Source: Actinoplanes sp. N902-109
GTDB lineage: Bacteria; Actinomycetota; Actinomycetes; Mycobacteriales; Micromonosporaceae
Direction: 5' to 3'
Assembly (NCBI RefSeq): GCF_000389965.1
Contig: NC_021191.1
Span: 1,861,501 to 1,925,500, forward strand
DNA length: 64,000 nt
In this document: positions 48,868-57,680 of the stretch, one piece after another
Position numbering within the stretch: position 1 is the first letter of the stretch
Layout of the letters: the number at the start of each line of letters is the position of its first letter
Notes under the pieces: generated by a model
What the model was told of the DNA's origin: nothing
Seen by the model: only the letters and a program-made list of their open reading frames with translations
Database searches by the model: none
Program-made: the position numbers and the translations under genes

Positions 48868-49821
48868 TCACCCGTGTCTTTCGGCGGCGAAATAGGGCTC
48901 GGCTGCCTCCAGGCGTGGCACTGACACGCCGAGGCGGCGTGCTTCGGCCAGGGTGTCGCGGCAGATCGCGCGGAGTTCTTCGGGGTTGGCGTGCGCCTCC
49001 ATCACTGTGCGCATCGGCGGGAAGTGACCGAAGAGCCAGGAGAGCGCCGGCGCGGCCAGCCAGGCGGGCGCTGTGAACGGCAGCACATCGCTGCGATGTC
49101 TCCGTAGGTCGACGCCGCGTGCTTCGGCGAGGGGCAGCAGCTCGCGGGTGGCAAGGATCGCCTCGCGGATGGTGCGGGGGTTGCCGGCCAGTTCGGCGAG
49201 GGAGCCCAGTGTCAAGCTCTGCGTGTGCAGGCCCGCGTTCTGCAGGAAGTGGATCGTCAGCCAGCCCCGGAAGTCGCTGTTCTCCCGGGCTTTGAATCCG
49301 GCCTGACGAAACGCCGTACGGACGGCTTGCGCGCGCTCGGTCGGCGGTTCGCCGAGGGTGCCGAAGAAGACCGCGGGCAGCAGGGCGGCCCGCAGCACGC
49401 CGTCGGTGCCGAAGCCGCCGCCGGCGCCCGGGAATCCCCAGGCCACCTGGCCGGCGGGCAGGGCGGCGACCGCGGCCGACGGCTCGGTCCACAGGTTGTT
49501 GAAGACGAGCACCGTTGCGTTGCCGACGCGCGGCGCTAGGAAGGACACGGCCTCGGCGAAGCCGTAGTGCTGCACACTCACCACGATCAGGTCGAAGTCG
49601 TGGTCCGGCTCCAGCGACTCGCGGTAGCGCACCGGCCATTGCCCGGTGACCCGTTGCCCTCGCAGCCGGCGCCTCGCGTCGAGCAGTTCGAGGTCGACTG
49701 CGGTCCCGTACTGCGCTGCCCGGCCGGGACGGACGTAGAACTCGATCTCGTGCCCGGCTTGCTCCAGCGCCCACCCGTACGCCACGGCGATCACGCCCCG
49801 GCCGAACATCAAGATCTTCAT
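48868..49821 (-). CDS. Ketopantoate reductase (ApbA/PanE)-like oxidoreductase
   Basis: 317 aa. N-terminal Rossmann motif ILMFGRGVIAVAYGWALEQAG (GxGxxA-like), VVSVQHYGFAEAV, VLVFNNLWTE, and an all-helical C-terminal domain with the family WLTIHFLQNAG segment. It reduces a 2-oxo acid with NADPH; a pantoate role is possible but not proven because many paralogues exist. It is divergent from the TetR gene, and two operators between them suggest the TetR represses both. Confidence 0.82.
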   Translation of the reverse strand: MKILMFGRGVIAVAYGWALEQAGHEIEFYVRPGRAAQYGTAVDLELLDARRRLRGQRVTGQWPVRYRESLEPDHDFDLIVVSVQHYGFAEAVSFLAPRVGNATVLVFNNLWTEPSAAVAALPAGQVAWGFPGAGGGFGTDGVLRAALLPAVFFGTLGEPPTERAQAVRTAFRQAGFKARENSDFRGWLTIHFLQNAGLHTQSLTLGSLAELAGNPRTIREAILATRELLPLAEARGVDLRRHRSDVLPFTAPAWLAAPALSWLFGHFPPMRTVMEAHANPEELRAICRDTLAEARRLGVSVPRLEAAEPYFAAERHG

Positions 49822-49864
49822 ACGCGCCTCATGGTCGGGACACCGGTCGTCGGTCGCCTAGAAT

Positions 49865-49906
49865 TGGAGATCGTCTCCAGTTCGAAGATATGGAGACAAT
49901 CTCCAT
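49865..49906. promoter_or_regulatory. Twin TetR operators
   Basis: TGGAGATCGTCTCCA (49865-49879) and ATGGAGACAATCTCCAT (49890-49906) share TGGAGA/TCTCCA arms with centres 26 bp apart. They sit between the divergent reductase and TetR starts, fitting two dimers on one DNA face or cooperative binding. Confidence 0.85.
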
Positions 49907-49925
49907 TTGTCAAAGGAGGCGCCGG

Positions 49926-50495
49926 GTGACTACTGGCAAGCCGTTGCGTGCCGACGCTCGGCGCAACCGTGACGCCCTGCTCGCCAAGGCTCGTGAGCTG
50001 TTCGCCAACGGTTGCTTCGACCTGCGGTTCGACGACTTCGCCCGGCTGGCCGGCGTGGGCACGGGCACGCTGTACCGGCACTTCCCCACCCGCGCGGCGC
50101 TGGCCGAGGCGGTCTACCGGGAAGAACTCACCGCGATGTGCGCCCGCGCCCGCGAGCTGCAGGCCACCCTCCCCGCGGTCGAGGCGCTGGCGGCCTTCCT
50201 GCGTGGCTTCGTGGACCACCTGCATAGCCACCAGGGCTTGGCCCGCACGCTCGCCACCCTCATGGCCGCGCGTTCGGACACACTCGCCGACGGCGGCCGG
50301 CAACTGGACCGGGCGATCGCCGACCTGCTGGCCAAGGGCGTCGAGGAAGGCACCATCCGCGATGACGTGAGTGCCGGCGCCGTCATGATGGTCCTGCAAG
50401 GCATCTGTACGGGCTGTGACCAGCTGGGCTCCCGGGACGACGCGGACGGCGCCGTCACCCTCATGCTCGACGGCCTACGCCGGCGCGCGTCGTGA
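49926..50495 (+). CDS. TetR/AcrR family transcriptional regulator
   Basis: 189 aa from GTG 49926 preceded by AAAGGAGG. The N-terminal TetR helix-turn-helix is NRDALLAKARELFANGCFDL, then DDFARLAGVGTGTLYRHFPTRAAL; an all-helical ligand domain follows. It is a typical dimeric repressor. The two palindromes immediately upstream are the probable autoregulatory and divergent operators, controlling the ketopantoate-reductase-like gene. Confidence 0.93.
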   Translation: MTTGKPLRADARRNRDALLAKARELFANGCFDLRFDDFARLAGVGTGTLYRHFPTRAALAEAVYREELTAMCARARELQATLPAVEALAAFLRGFVDHLHSHQGLARTLATLMAARSDTLADGGRQLDRAIADLLAKGVEEGTIRDDVSAGAVMMVLQGICTGCDQLGSRDDADGAVTLMLDGLRRRAS

Positions 50496-50577
50496 GAGGG
50501 GACCCCGGGTCGCGCGGATGACTGCTGGGCGCACCCATCGGGCGCGCCGGCCACCAGCCCGGATACGCTGCCCCGGC

Positions 50578-51549
50578 TCAGACTGTGAGCGGGCCGGCGA
50601 CGGGAAGCTGGTCGTGGTCGATGAGCCAGCGCACCGATTCCAGCACAGCCTCCTCGGGTTCGTAGCGCGGGGCGTACCCGAGCAGCGTGCGGGCCTTGTC
50701 GATGCTGAAGTAGTGGTTGCGGGAAAGGTGCTCCCAGCTGGTGTCGGCGGCCTCCGCGTCATGGTGGCGCCGGAAGTCGTCCCAGCTCACCGGGCGCAGG
50801 TCGGCGGTCCGGCCGAACCAGGCGGCGGCGATCCGGGCGTAGCCCCGGACGTTCAGGGCGGACGGCGCCACCACGCTGAACGCCTCGCCGGCGGCGGCGT
50901 CGCGGTGGTTGATGGCGGACTCGAAGGCCTGGGCCACGTCGTCGGCGTGCACGTGGTGCAGGAACTCCGCGCCGATGCCGGGGACCTCGAGCGGTTGCCC
51001 GGCCGACAGCGTGCGCCACACCTCGGGGTCGACGTTGCCGAGCGGGCCGATCGGGTGCCAGCCCGGCCCGACGATGTGCCCCGGGTGCAGCGACGTGGTG
51101 ACCAGCCCGCCGGAGCGGGTCTCCTCCTGCAGCATCGCGGCGATCGCGGCCTTGCCGACGCCGTACTCACCGACCGGCGGCGTGCCGTTGTCCTCGGTGA
51201 TCGGCAGCCGCACGCTGGGCCCGGCCCGCCAGATGGAACCGCAGTGCAGCAGGTGGCCGGTCTGCCCCCGCAACCGCTCGACCAGCGCCGCTGCCGACTC
51301 CGGGGTGAAGCAGATGAGGTCGACCACGACATCGGGTTGCAGATCGGCGATGCGCTGCGGGAACGTGCCCGCCGCATCCTCGGCGGCCCGGTCCGCCCGC
51401 ACCTGGCGCACCTGCCGCCAGGCGTCGTCGTCGACATAGCTGGACCGCTGCCCGCGGCTCACCGACACCACCTCGTGCCCGGCCCGCACCAGCCTCGGCA
51501 CCAGGAACGTACCGATGTGCCCGCTCCCACCAACCACAACGATCCGCAT
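50578..51549 (-). CDS. NAD-dependent epimerase/dehydratase (extended SDR)
   Basis: 323 aa. N-terminal GGSGHIGTFLVPRLVRAG (GxxGxxG), DVVVDLICFTPESAAALV, and a YGVGKAAIAAML catalytic YxxxK. The C-terminal half has HHVHADDVAQAFESAI and LLGYAPRYEPEEAV. It is an atypical or extended SDR acting on nucleotide sugars or similar; the substrate is unknown. It converges on the TetR gene and is followed upstream by the fabF terminator. Confidence 0.88.
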   Translation of the reverse strand: MRIVVVGGSGHIGTFLVPRLVRAGHEVVSVSRGQRSSYVDDDAWRQVRQVRADRAAEDAAGTFPQRIADLQPDVVVDLICFTPESAAALVERLRGQTGHLLHCGSIWRAGPSVRLPITEDNGTPPVGEYGVGKAAIAAMLQEETRSGGLVTTSLHPGHIVGPGWHPIGPLGNVDPEVWRTLSAGQPLEVPGIGAEFLHHVHADDVAQAFESAINHRDAAAGEAFSVVAPSALNVRGYARIAAAWFGRTADLRPVSWDDFRRHHDAEAADTSWEHLSRNHYFSIDKARTLLGYAPRYEPEEAVLESVRWLIDHDQLPVAGPLTV

Positions 51550-51581
51550 GCCGCCATGCTAGGCCGCACCTCGGGGTGCAG

Positions 51582-51620
51582 GTCGAAGCGGCGCCCCGCC
51601 AGGCGGGACGCCGCTTCGAC
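51582..51620 (-). terminator. Terminator hairpin after fabF
   Basis: GTCGAAGCGGCG (51582-51593) pairs with CGCCGCTTCGAC (51609-51620), with inner CCCGCC/GGCGGG pairing, 7 bp past the fabF stop. It lacks a U-tract. Confidence 0.75.
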
Positions 51621-51627
51621 GAGGTGC

Positions 51628-52854
51628 TTACGGCCGGGTGAAGACCAGGGCCACGTTGTGGCCCCCGAAGCCGAAGGAGTTGTTCATCGCCGCCGGGATG
51701 TCCAGCGGGCGCGCCTTGTGTGCCGCGACGTCGAGGTCGAGGCGGTCGTCCGGGTCGTCCAGGTTGATCGTCGGGGGCACGACGCTGTCCCGGATGGCCA
51801 GGATGGTGGCGATGGACTCGAGGGCGCCGGCCGCGCCGAGCAGGTGCCCGGACATGGACTTGGTCGACGTGATCACCGGGTGGTCGCCGATGGCGGTCCG
51901 GATGCCCACGATCTCGCCCATGTCGCCGGCCGGGGTGGAGGTGGCGTGCGCGTTGACGTGGACGATGTCCTTGCCGGTCAGGCCGGCGTCCTGGATCGCC
52001 TTGGTCATCGCCCGGATGCCGCCCTTGCACTGCGGGTCGGGCTGGACGATGTCGAAGCCGTCCGAGGTGATGCCGGAGCCGGCGAGCCGGGCGTAGATCG
52101 TCGCGCCGCGGGCGATGGCGTGGTCGGCGCGTTCGAGCACGAGCGCACCGGCGCCCTCGCCCATGACGAAGCCGTCGCGGCCCTTGTCCCACGGGCGCGA
52201 GGCCCGCTCGGGCTCGTCGTTGCGGGTCGACATGGCCCGCATCGACGCGAAGCCGGCGAGCGGCAGCGGATGGATGACCGCCTCGGTGCCGCCGGCGACG
52301 ACCACGTCGGCGCGCCCGGAGCGGATGATGTCCAGGCCGAGCGACATGGCCTCGGCGCCGGTGGCGCACGCGCTGGCCATCGAGTGCACGCCCGCGCGGG
52401 CCTGCAGGTCGATGCCGATCCAGGCGGCCGGCCCGTTGGGCATGAGCATCGGTACGGTGTGCGGGCTGACCCGGCGCGGCCCGGAGGCCTCCAGGATGTC
52501 GTCCTGGTTGAGCAGGGTCACCGCGCCGCCGATGCCGCTGCCGAAGCTGACGGCGAGACGCTCGGGGTCCAGCCCCGAGTCGGCCAGGCCGGCGTCGGCC
52601 CAGGCCTGCTTGGCGGCGATCAGCGCGATCGCCTCGGAGCGGTCGAGTTTGCGCAGCCGGACCCGGTCGAGGACCGCGGAGGGGTCGACGACGAGCTGGG
52701 CGGCGATGCGCACGGTCAGCTGCTCGGCCCACTCCGGGGTGAGCGGACTCACCCCGGAGCGGCCGGCAAGCATGGCGTCCCAGGTGGACGCGACGTCCCC
52801 GCCAAGCGGGGTCGTCGCGCCGAGCCCGGTGACGACGACGTCTGTGGTGCTCAT
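51628..52854 (-). CDS. fabF: Beta-ketoacyl-ACP synthase II
   Basis: 408 aa. Decarboxylating condensing enzyme of type II fatty-acid synthesis; acyl-ACP plus malonyl-ACP gives beta-ketoacyl-ACP. Triad Cys163 (SACATGAEAM), His303 (VNAHATSTPAGD) and His337 (KSMSGHLLGAAGA) is intact. It is last in the fabD-fabH-acpP-fabF order conserved in streptomycetes and relatives, 1 bp after acpP. Confidence 0.96.
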   Translation of the reverse strand: MSTTDVVVTGLGATTPLGGDVASTWDAMLAGRSGVSPLTPEWAEQLTVRIAAQLVVDPSAVLDRVRLRKLDRSEAIALIAAKQAWADAGLADSGLDPERLAVSFGSGIGGAVTLLNQDDILEASGPRRVSPHTVPMLMPNGPAAWIGIDLQARAGVHSMASACATGAEAMSLGLDIIRSGRADVVVAGGTEAVIHPLPLAGFASMRAMSTRNDEPERASRPWDKGRDGFVMGEGAGALVLERADHAIARGATIYARLAGSGITSDGFDIVQPDPQCKGGIRAMTKAIQDAGLTGKDIVHVNAHATSTPAGDMGEIVGIRTAIGDHPVITSTKSMSGHLLGAAGALESIATILAIRDSVVPPTINLDDPDDRLDLDVAAHKARPLDIPAAMNNSFGFGGHNVALVFTRP

Positions 52855-52855
52855 G

Positions 52856-53098
52856 TCAGTGGTTCGCCTCGATGAAGGAGACGGCGTCGCCGACGGTCTT
52901 GAGGTTCTGCACCTCGTTGTCGGGGATCTTCACGCCGAACTTCTCCTCGGCTGCCACCACGACCTCGACCATGGACAGCGAGTCGACGTCCAGGTCGTCG
53001 GTGAAGCTCTTCTCCTCGGCGACGTCCTCGGGGTTCACCCCGGCGACCTCTTCCAGGATCTCGGCGAGGCCCGAGGTGATCTCTTCGCGAGTTGCCAT
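52856..53098 (-). CDS. acpP: Acyl carrier protein
   Basis: 80 aa, acidic four-helix bundle. The phosphopantetheine site is Ser40 in DLDVDSLSMVEV. It carries growing acyl chains between FabD, FabH and FabF, its immediate neighbours. It lies 42 bp after fabH and 1 bp before fabF. Confidence 0.97.
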   Translation of the reverse strand: MATREEITSGLAEILEEVAGVNPEDVAEEKSFTDDLDVDSLSMVEVVVAAEEKFGVKIPDNEVQNLKTVGDAVSFIEANH

Positions 53099-53140
53099 CT
53101 GTGGTCTTTCCTCTCGATGTGACGTGGTGGTGCTACCGGC

Positions 53141-54091
53141 TCAGGGACAACGGATGACCTGGCCGGCGTAGGTGAGACCACCGCCGAAGCCGAACATCAG
53201 GACCGGGGCGCCGGAGGGCACCTCGCGCCGTTCGATGAGCTTGGACAGGGCCAGCGGGATGCTCGCCGCGGACGTGTTGCCGGATTCCACGAGGTCTTTG
53301 GCGACGACCACGTCGGGGCCGAGACCCAGCCGCTTGACGATGCCGTCGATGATGCGGGTGTTGGCCTGGTGCGGCACGAAGGCCGCGATCTCGTCGGGGC
53401 GGACCCCGGCGCGTTCCAGCGTCTTGAGTGCGAAGGGCGCGAGCTCGGTGGTGGCCCAGCGGAAGACGATCTGGCCCTCCTGCTGGATGTACGGCGTCCG
53501 CCCCTCGATGCGCAGCACGTCGCCCTTGTCCGGGGCCGAACCCCAGAGCACCGGCCCGACACCGGGCTGCTCACCGTCGGCGGTCGCGGTGAGCACGGCG
53601 GCCCCGGCACCGTCGCCGAACAGGACGGCGGTGCTGCGGTCGGTCCAGTCGGTCAGGTCGGACAGCTTCTCGGCACCGATCACGATGGCGTTGCGGGCGG
53701 CCCCGGCGCGGATCGCGTGGTCGGCCGTCCCCAGCCCGTACGAGAATCCGGAGCACGCGGTGTTGAGGTCGAACGCAGCCGGCGCCGGAACGCCCAGCCG
53801 GGCCGCCACCCGGGTCGCCACGTTGGGGCAGCGGTCGATCGACGAACAGGTCGCCACGACCACCATGTCGATGTCCGAGGCGGCGATGCCGGAGGCGGCC
53901 AGGGCCTTCTCCGCGGCGAAGAACGACATGTCGGCGACGGTCTCGGTGTCCGCGATGCGCCGCTCGGCGATGCCGACGCGGGAGCGGATCCACTCGTCGT
54001 TGGTGTCGACGATCTGGGCGAGGTCGTCGTTGGTGACCACGCGGGAGGGTTGGTAGTGGCCCATGGCCACGATGCGGGAACCCGCGGTCAT
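53141..54091 (-). CDS. fabH: Beta-ketoacyl-ACP synthase III
   Basis: 316 aa. It starts fatty-acid synthesis by condensing acyl-CoA with malonyl-ACP. Cys113 (TACSGFSYGL), His241 (VPHQANTRI) and Asn272 (ESGNTSAASIP) form the full triad. In actinobacteria FabH often prefers branched starters. It overlaps fabD by 4 bp. Confidence 0.96.
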   Translation of the reverse strand: MTAGSRIVAMGHYQPSRVVTNDDLAQIVDTNDEWIRSRVGIAERRIADTETVADMSFFAAEKALAASGIAASDIDMVVVATCSSIDRCPNVATRVAARLGVPAPAAFDLNTACSGFSYGLGTADHAIRAGAARNAIVIGAEKLSDLTDWTDRSTAVLFGDGAGAAVLTATADGEQPGVGPVLWGSAPDKGDVLRIEGRTPYIQQEGQIVFRWATTELAPFALKTLERAGVRPDEIAAFVPHQANTRIIDGIVKRLGLGPDVVVAKDLVESGNTSAASIPLALSKLIERREVPSGAPVLMFGFGGGLTYAGQVIRCP

Positions 54092-55023
54092 GACTTTGCT
54101 CCTTCGGTGCTGTGGCGCTCGATCAGGTCCCGGGCGGCCGGCAGGTCACTGGGCGTGTTGAGGGTGACGATCTCCGGGGCGCCCTCGCCCTTGAGTTCGC
54201 GCTTGACCAGCCCGGCCAGGGTGCCGGCGGGTGGCAGCTCGAGGACGCCGGTGACGCCCAGATCGCGCAGCGTGACCATGATCAAGTCCCAGCGCACCGG
54301 CGCGGTGACCTGGCTGACCAGACGCTGCAGCAGGTCGGTGCCGCTCGTGACGGCTGTCCCGTCCATGTTCGACAGCACGACGCGCGCCGGGTCGGCGACG
54401 CTGACGCCGGCTGCGGCCCGGCCGAGGGCGTGCTCGGCGGGGGCCATGTACGGGGTGTGGAACGCCCCCGCGACGGCCAGCGAGCGCACCCGGGCCGAAC
54501 TCGGCGGCTGCTCAGCCAGCTTGGCCAGGGCGTCCAGCGATCCGGCCGCGACGATCTGACCGGCACCGTTGCGGTTGGCAGGGTGCAGGCCGTGCGCCTC
54601 GATGGCGGCGACCACCTCGTCGGCATTCCCGCCGAGGAGGGCGCTCATGCCGGTCGGCTCGAGCGCGCAGGCGGCGGCCATCTCGCGCCCCCGGACCCCG
54701 GCGAGCGTGACCGCTACCTCGGGGGTCAGCACGCCGGCGATGGCAGCGGCGCCGATCTCACCCACGCTGTGCCCGGCCACCACGTCGACCCGCTCCAGCG
54801 GGAGCTGCTCGGCGGCCAGCAGCGCCGCGGCGACCAGCAGCGGCTGGGTGCGGGCGGTGTCCTTGATCTCGTCGGCGTCCGCCTCGGTGCCCAGGTGCAC
54901 CAGGTCGACGCCGGCCAGGCCGGACCACTCGGTCAGCCGCTCGCGCGCACCGGGCAGCTCGAGCCAAGGGGACAGGAATCCGGGCTTCTGGGCGCCTTGG
55001 CCAGGGGAGAGTACAGCGAGCAC
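54088..55023 (-). CDS. fabD: Malonyl-CoA:ACP transacylase
   Basis: 311 aa from GTG 55023 (VLAVLSPGQGAQ). It transfers malonyl groups to ACP. Nucleophile Ser86 in GHSVG, His189 in GAFHTPYM, and the oxyanion Gln in SPGQGAQ are present. It is the first gene of the fab operon and overlaps fabH by 4 bp. The open frame extends 15 codons upstream, but the family starts at this GTG. Confidence 0.94.
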   Translation of the reverse strand: MLAVLSPGQGAQKPGFLSPWLELPGARERLTEWSGLAGVDLVHLGTEADADEIKDTARTQPLLVAAALLAAEQLPLERVDVVAGHSVGEIGAAAIAGVLTPEVAVTLAGVRGREMAAACALEPTGMSALLGGNADEVVAAIEAHGLHPANRNGAGQIVAAGSLDALAKLAEQPPSSARVRSLAVAGAFHTPYMAPAEHALGRAAAGVSVADPARVVLSNMDGTAVTSGTDLLQRLVSQVTAPVRWDLIMVTLRDLGVTGVLELPPAGTLAGLVKRELKGEGAPEIVTLNTPSDLPAARDLIERHSTEGAKS

Positions 55024-55073
55024 GTCCCCGACTCTTCCGGATGCCGGGGCGATTCGAAGGTGCTGCACGGGAC

Positions 55074-55102
55074 GAAACCCTACGACCGACGTTGTGGGTT
55101 TC
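55074..55102. promoter_or_regulatory. Candidate FasR operator / fab promoter
   Basis: The inverted repeat GAAACCC (55074-55080) and GGGTTTC (55096-55102) lies between fasR and fabD, 51 bp before the fabD start, where FasR is known to bind in Streptomyces. The spacing of 15 bases is wide. Confidence 0.45.
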
Positions 55103-55149
55103 CTACAAAGGCATCCGGAACGCGGAGTGATATGTCGACTTCGCGGTTT

Positions 55150-56334
55150 TCATCCTGCGGGATCGAGCCGCCCGATGGCCAGTGCCATCCGCAATGCGAA
55201 GGCATCACGGCCGTCCAGCGGTGCGAGACCGGTCACTTCGGCGACCCGCTTGAGCCGGTAGCGGACCGTGTTCGGGTGTACGAACAGCTCCCGGGCTGCG
55301 CTCTCCAGTACGCCACCGGCAGCGAAGAAGGCGTCCAGCGTCTCCAGCAGGCCGCCGCCGGCGCGGACGAGAGACCCGTACACGTCATGGCGCAGCGCGC
55401 GGCGGGCCTCCGGGTCGCCGGCCAGGGCGCGCTCGGGCAGCAGGTCGTCGGCGGCCACCGGGGTCGGGGTGCCGGGCCAGGCCGGTGCCGCGCGGAAGCC
55501 GGCCAGGGCGGCCCGGGCCGATTCGGTGGCCTGGTCCAGCGAGGGCACCGCCGGCCCGACCACGACCGGCCCGTCGCCGAACGCCCCGGCCAGCTGTCCC
55601 GCGGTGGCGATCGGGTCGGCGGCCCCGCCCATCACCACCACGATGCGATCACCGTGCACGCCGCCGATGACCTCGACGCGGGCGCGCCGGGCGGCCCGGT
55701 AGACCGAGTGCAGCACCACGGTGTGGTCACCGCCGGGGGAGCGGCCCACCACCACCGCGACCGGCGGCGCGTCCGTCCAGCCCAGCGCGGCGGCGCGGCT
55801 GGCCACCACGTCCGAGGTGTCGCCACGCAGCAGGGCGTCCACCAGCAGCGCCTGCAGCCGGGTGTCCCAGGCGCCGCGGGCCTCGGCGGCGCGTGCGTAG
55901 ACCCGGGCCGCCGAGAACGCGATCTCCCGGGAGAACTTGAGGATGGCCTGCGTGAGCGCGTCCTCCTCGCCGTCGGCGGCCAGCTCCTGCACCTGGGCCT
56001 CGGCGACGTCGATGGTGACCTTGATCAGCTGGATCGTCTGGGTCAGCGTGATCGCCCGGGCCAGGGTGCGCGGCGCGGCGGCGAACACCTCGTCGGAGAT
56101 CTCCTGGGTGCCGGCCGCGGTGCCGCCCGAGCGCAGCCACTCGACCAGCGAACGGATGCCGGCCTGGGCGACGAGCATCACGGAGGACCGCTGGTCCGCC
56201 GGTAGGGCCCGGAACCAGGGCAGAGTCTCCTCCATGCGAGCGACACTTGCCGAGGCGAGGGCGCCGGCGCTGCGCTCGACCCGGCGCAGGGTCGCGGCCA
56301 GCGGTGGAGCGGTGCTCCCGGTTCGTCGTGCCAC
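55150..56334 (-). CDS. fasR: PucR-family regulator FasR
   Basis: 394 aa. A long N-terminal helical region (LPADQRSSVMLVAQAGIRSL) and a GGDEF-like middle precede a C-terminal PucR-type HTH (ELFVHPNTVRYRLKRVAEVTG, LDGRDAFALRMALAIGRL). This gene upstream of fabD corresponds to FasR, the activator of the fabDHPF operon in Streptomyces. It is transcribed in the same direction as the operon. Its own control is not visible. Confidence 0.9.
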   Translation of the reverse strand: MARRTGSTAPPLAATLRRVERSAGALASASVARMEETLPWFRALPADQRSSVMLVAQAGIRSLVEWLRSGGTAAGTQEISDEVFAAAPRTLARAITLTQTIQLIKVTIDVAEAQVQELAADGEEDALTQAILKFSREIAFSAARVYARAAEARGAWDTRLQALLVDALLRGDTSDVVASRAAALGWTDAPPVAVVVGRSPGGDHTVVLHSVYRAARRARVEVIGGVHGDRIVVVMGGAADPIATAGQLAGAFGDGPVVVGPAVPSLDQATESARAALAGFRAAPAWPGTPTPVAADDLLPERALAGDPEARRALRHDVYGSLVRAGGGLLETLDAFFAAGGVLESAARELFVHPNTVRYRLKRVAEVTGLAPLDGRDAFALRMALAIGRLDPAG

Positions 56335-56557
56335 CCGACCAGCATGTCAGGCCGCGATGCGGGGGCGGCGCACGCATGGCGGGGCGTACTTTTTGAGAGA
56401 TTTGTCCGTAATAGCGGTGCGCCTTCACCGCGATTCCAGTCGGTGACCTGGCATCGTGTCGTCTCGGTGGTACCGACCGGTAGTCCCCACAGGGTCAACC
56501 CGGGCGGCGTGCTGCCGATGGGACCGGGTACCCCGGCAGAAAGGGAAGGAGGCGGCA

Positions 56558-56770
56558 ATGACGAACCACGAGGGAACCTGCCCCGACGTGAATCCGGACT
56601 GCGCCGAGGACATCGCCGCTGCGCCCGCGGAGGAGCTGACCGGCGACCTTCCGCAGCGCGGGGGGTGCCGCACTCATCTGCACGGGTGGGCTGGGGCCCA
56701 TCTGCACGGGGCTGTCCGGCCTCGGCGGCGGGCCGCTGGGCGGGGACGGCCGCCCGGGCGTTGGTGTTGA
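56558..56770 (+). CDS. Small peptide gene, possible RiPP precursor with a frame change at a G6 run
   Basis: ATG 56558 has a near-perfect AAGGAGG ribosome binding site. The encoded frame gives 70 aa: MTNHEGTCPDVNPDC, an acidic leader-like stretch (EDIAAAPAEELTGDLPQRGG), then a basic, unnatural-looking tail. After the run of six G (near 56659) third-position GC drops sharply in this frame but becomes very high in the -1 frame, which reads AALICTGGLGPICTGLSG and onward. A one-base change would give a leader ending in GG followed by a Gly/Cys/Thr-rich core, as in RiPPs of the double-glycine type. No modification enzyme or transporter lies nearby. The coordinates given are those of the uncorrected frame. 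Confidence 0.5.
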   Translation: MTNHEGTCPDVNPDCAEDIAAAPAEELTGDLPQRGGCRTHLHGWAGAHLHGAVRPRRRAAGRGRPPGRWC

Positions 56771-57073
56771 GGGTTTGTTGAGTTTCTGGCATTCGCTTCG
56801 CTTCGGCGGCACTTCGCCCTAAAGGCAGTCGGCGTCGAGGACACCCCAACTGACTACGGCAAAGGGCGCCTTGTCAGTTTGGGCGCCCTCGACGCCGACG
56901 GGCGAAGTGCGACTTTGGGTGCGGTTGAACGCGGTGGGTGGTGGCGGTGGGGGGAATGCGCGGGTTGGGGAACGGGCGGGTGGGGGAGCGGTCACTACTC
57001 GGTGGGGGGACTTGGGGGGGCTTGGGCGGCGTGTCCTGCGGGCGGGTGGGGGTGGGGCGGTGACGGTGGTGGG
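56771..57073 (+). other. 303-bp region rich in G tracts, no gene seen
   Basis: From about 56927 the plus strand holds many runs of three or more G separated by short linkers, up to the TetR start. Four-stranded G structures are plausible, on the coding strand of the TetR leader. Confidence 0.5.
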
Positions 57074-57634
57074 GTGGAGGAAAAGAGACGGCTGATTCTG
57101 GATCAGGCGCTGGCGCTTGTTGACGAGTACGGGCTGGCCGCTATGTCGATGCGGGCGGTGGCGGAGCGGGTGGGGCTGACCTCGATGGCGCTCTACCCGT
57201 ACGTGGGTGGCAAGGACGCCATGCTCGACGGGCTGGTGGATCTGCTGAACCTGGAACTCGGTGACGAGGTGGGCAAGGACCCGGCCGACATCGACTGGCG
57301 CCAGCGGTTGCGGGCGCTCGGGCGGGCGGTGCGAGGGTTGTCCCGCCGGCACCCCGGGGCGTACCCGTTGCTGTTGAACCGTCCTTCACCCGGCGCGTCG
57401 TGGCTGACCGCGGCGTTACGCGCGACCCTGCACGACGCGGGGGTGCCGGCGGCGACCGTGCCGCGGCTGACCCGGATGATCTGCGCGTTCCTGCTCGGAT
57501 ACACGACGGGGGAGGTCACCGGCGGGCTTCCACCGGAGCGGACCGACGGCCCCGCCGAGGATCTGGACGGCGAGTTCGATGCGGATCTGGAGGACCTGAT
57601 CCGGCTGGTGGAGGTCACCGTCCGGGTGGGCTGA
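57074..57634 (+). CDS. TetR family regulator (TetR-C type)
   Basis: 186 aa from GTG 57074; the frame runs on upstream through the G-rich tract without plausible protein. The HTH is EKRRLILDQALALVDEYGL and SMRAVAERVGLTSMALYPYVGGKDAML. The C-terminal ligand domain resembles the tetracycline-repressor-like C family (RHPGAYPLLLNRP, RMICAFLLGYTTGEVTGG). Regulated genes are not evident; the sigma-like gene starts 47 bp downstream. Confidence 0.85.
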   Translation: MEEKRRLILDQALALVDEYGLAAMSMRAVAERVGLTSMALYPYVGGKDAMLDGLVDLLNLELGDEVGKDPADIDWRQRLRALGRAVRGLSRRHPGAYPLLLNRPSPGASWLTAALRATLHDAGVPAATVPRLTRMICAFLLGYTTGEVTGGLPPERTDGPAEDLDGEFDADLEDLIRLVEVTVRVG

Positions 57635-57680
57635 GCTCGTTCGGCGGCGCGGGCAACCGGCGGTGGCCTATAACTGCCGA

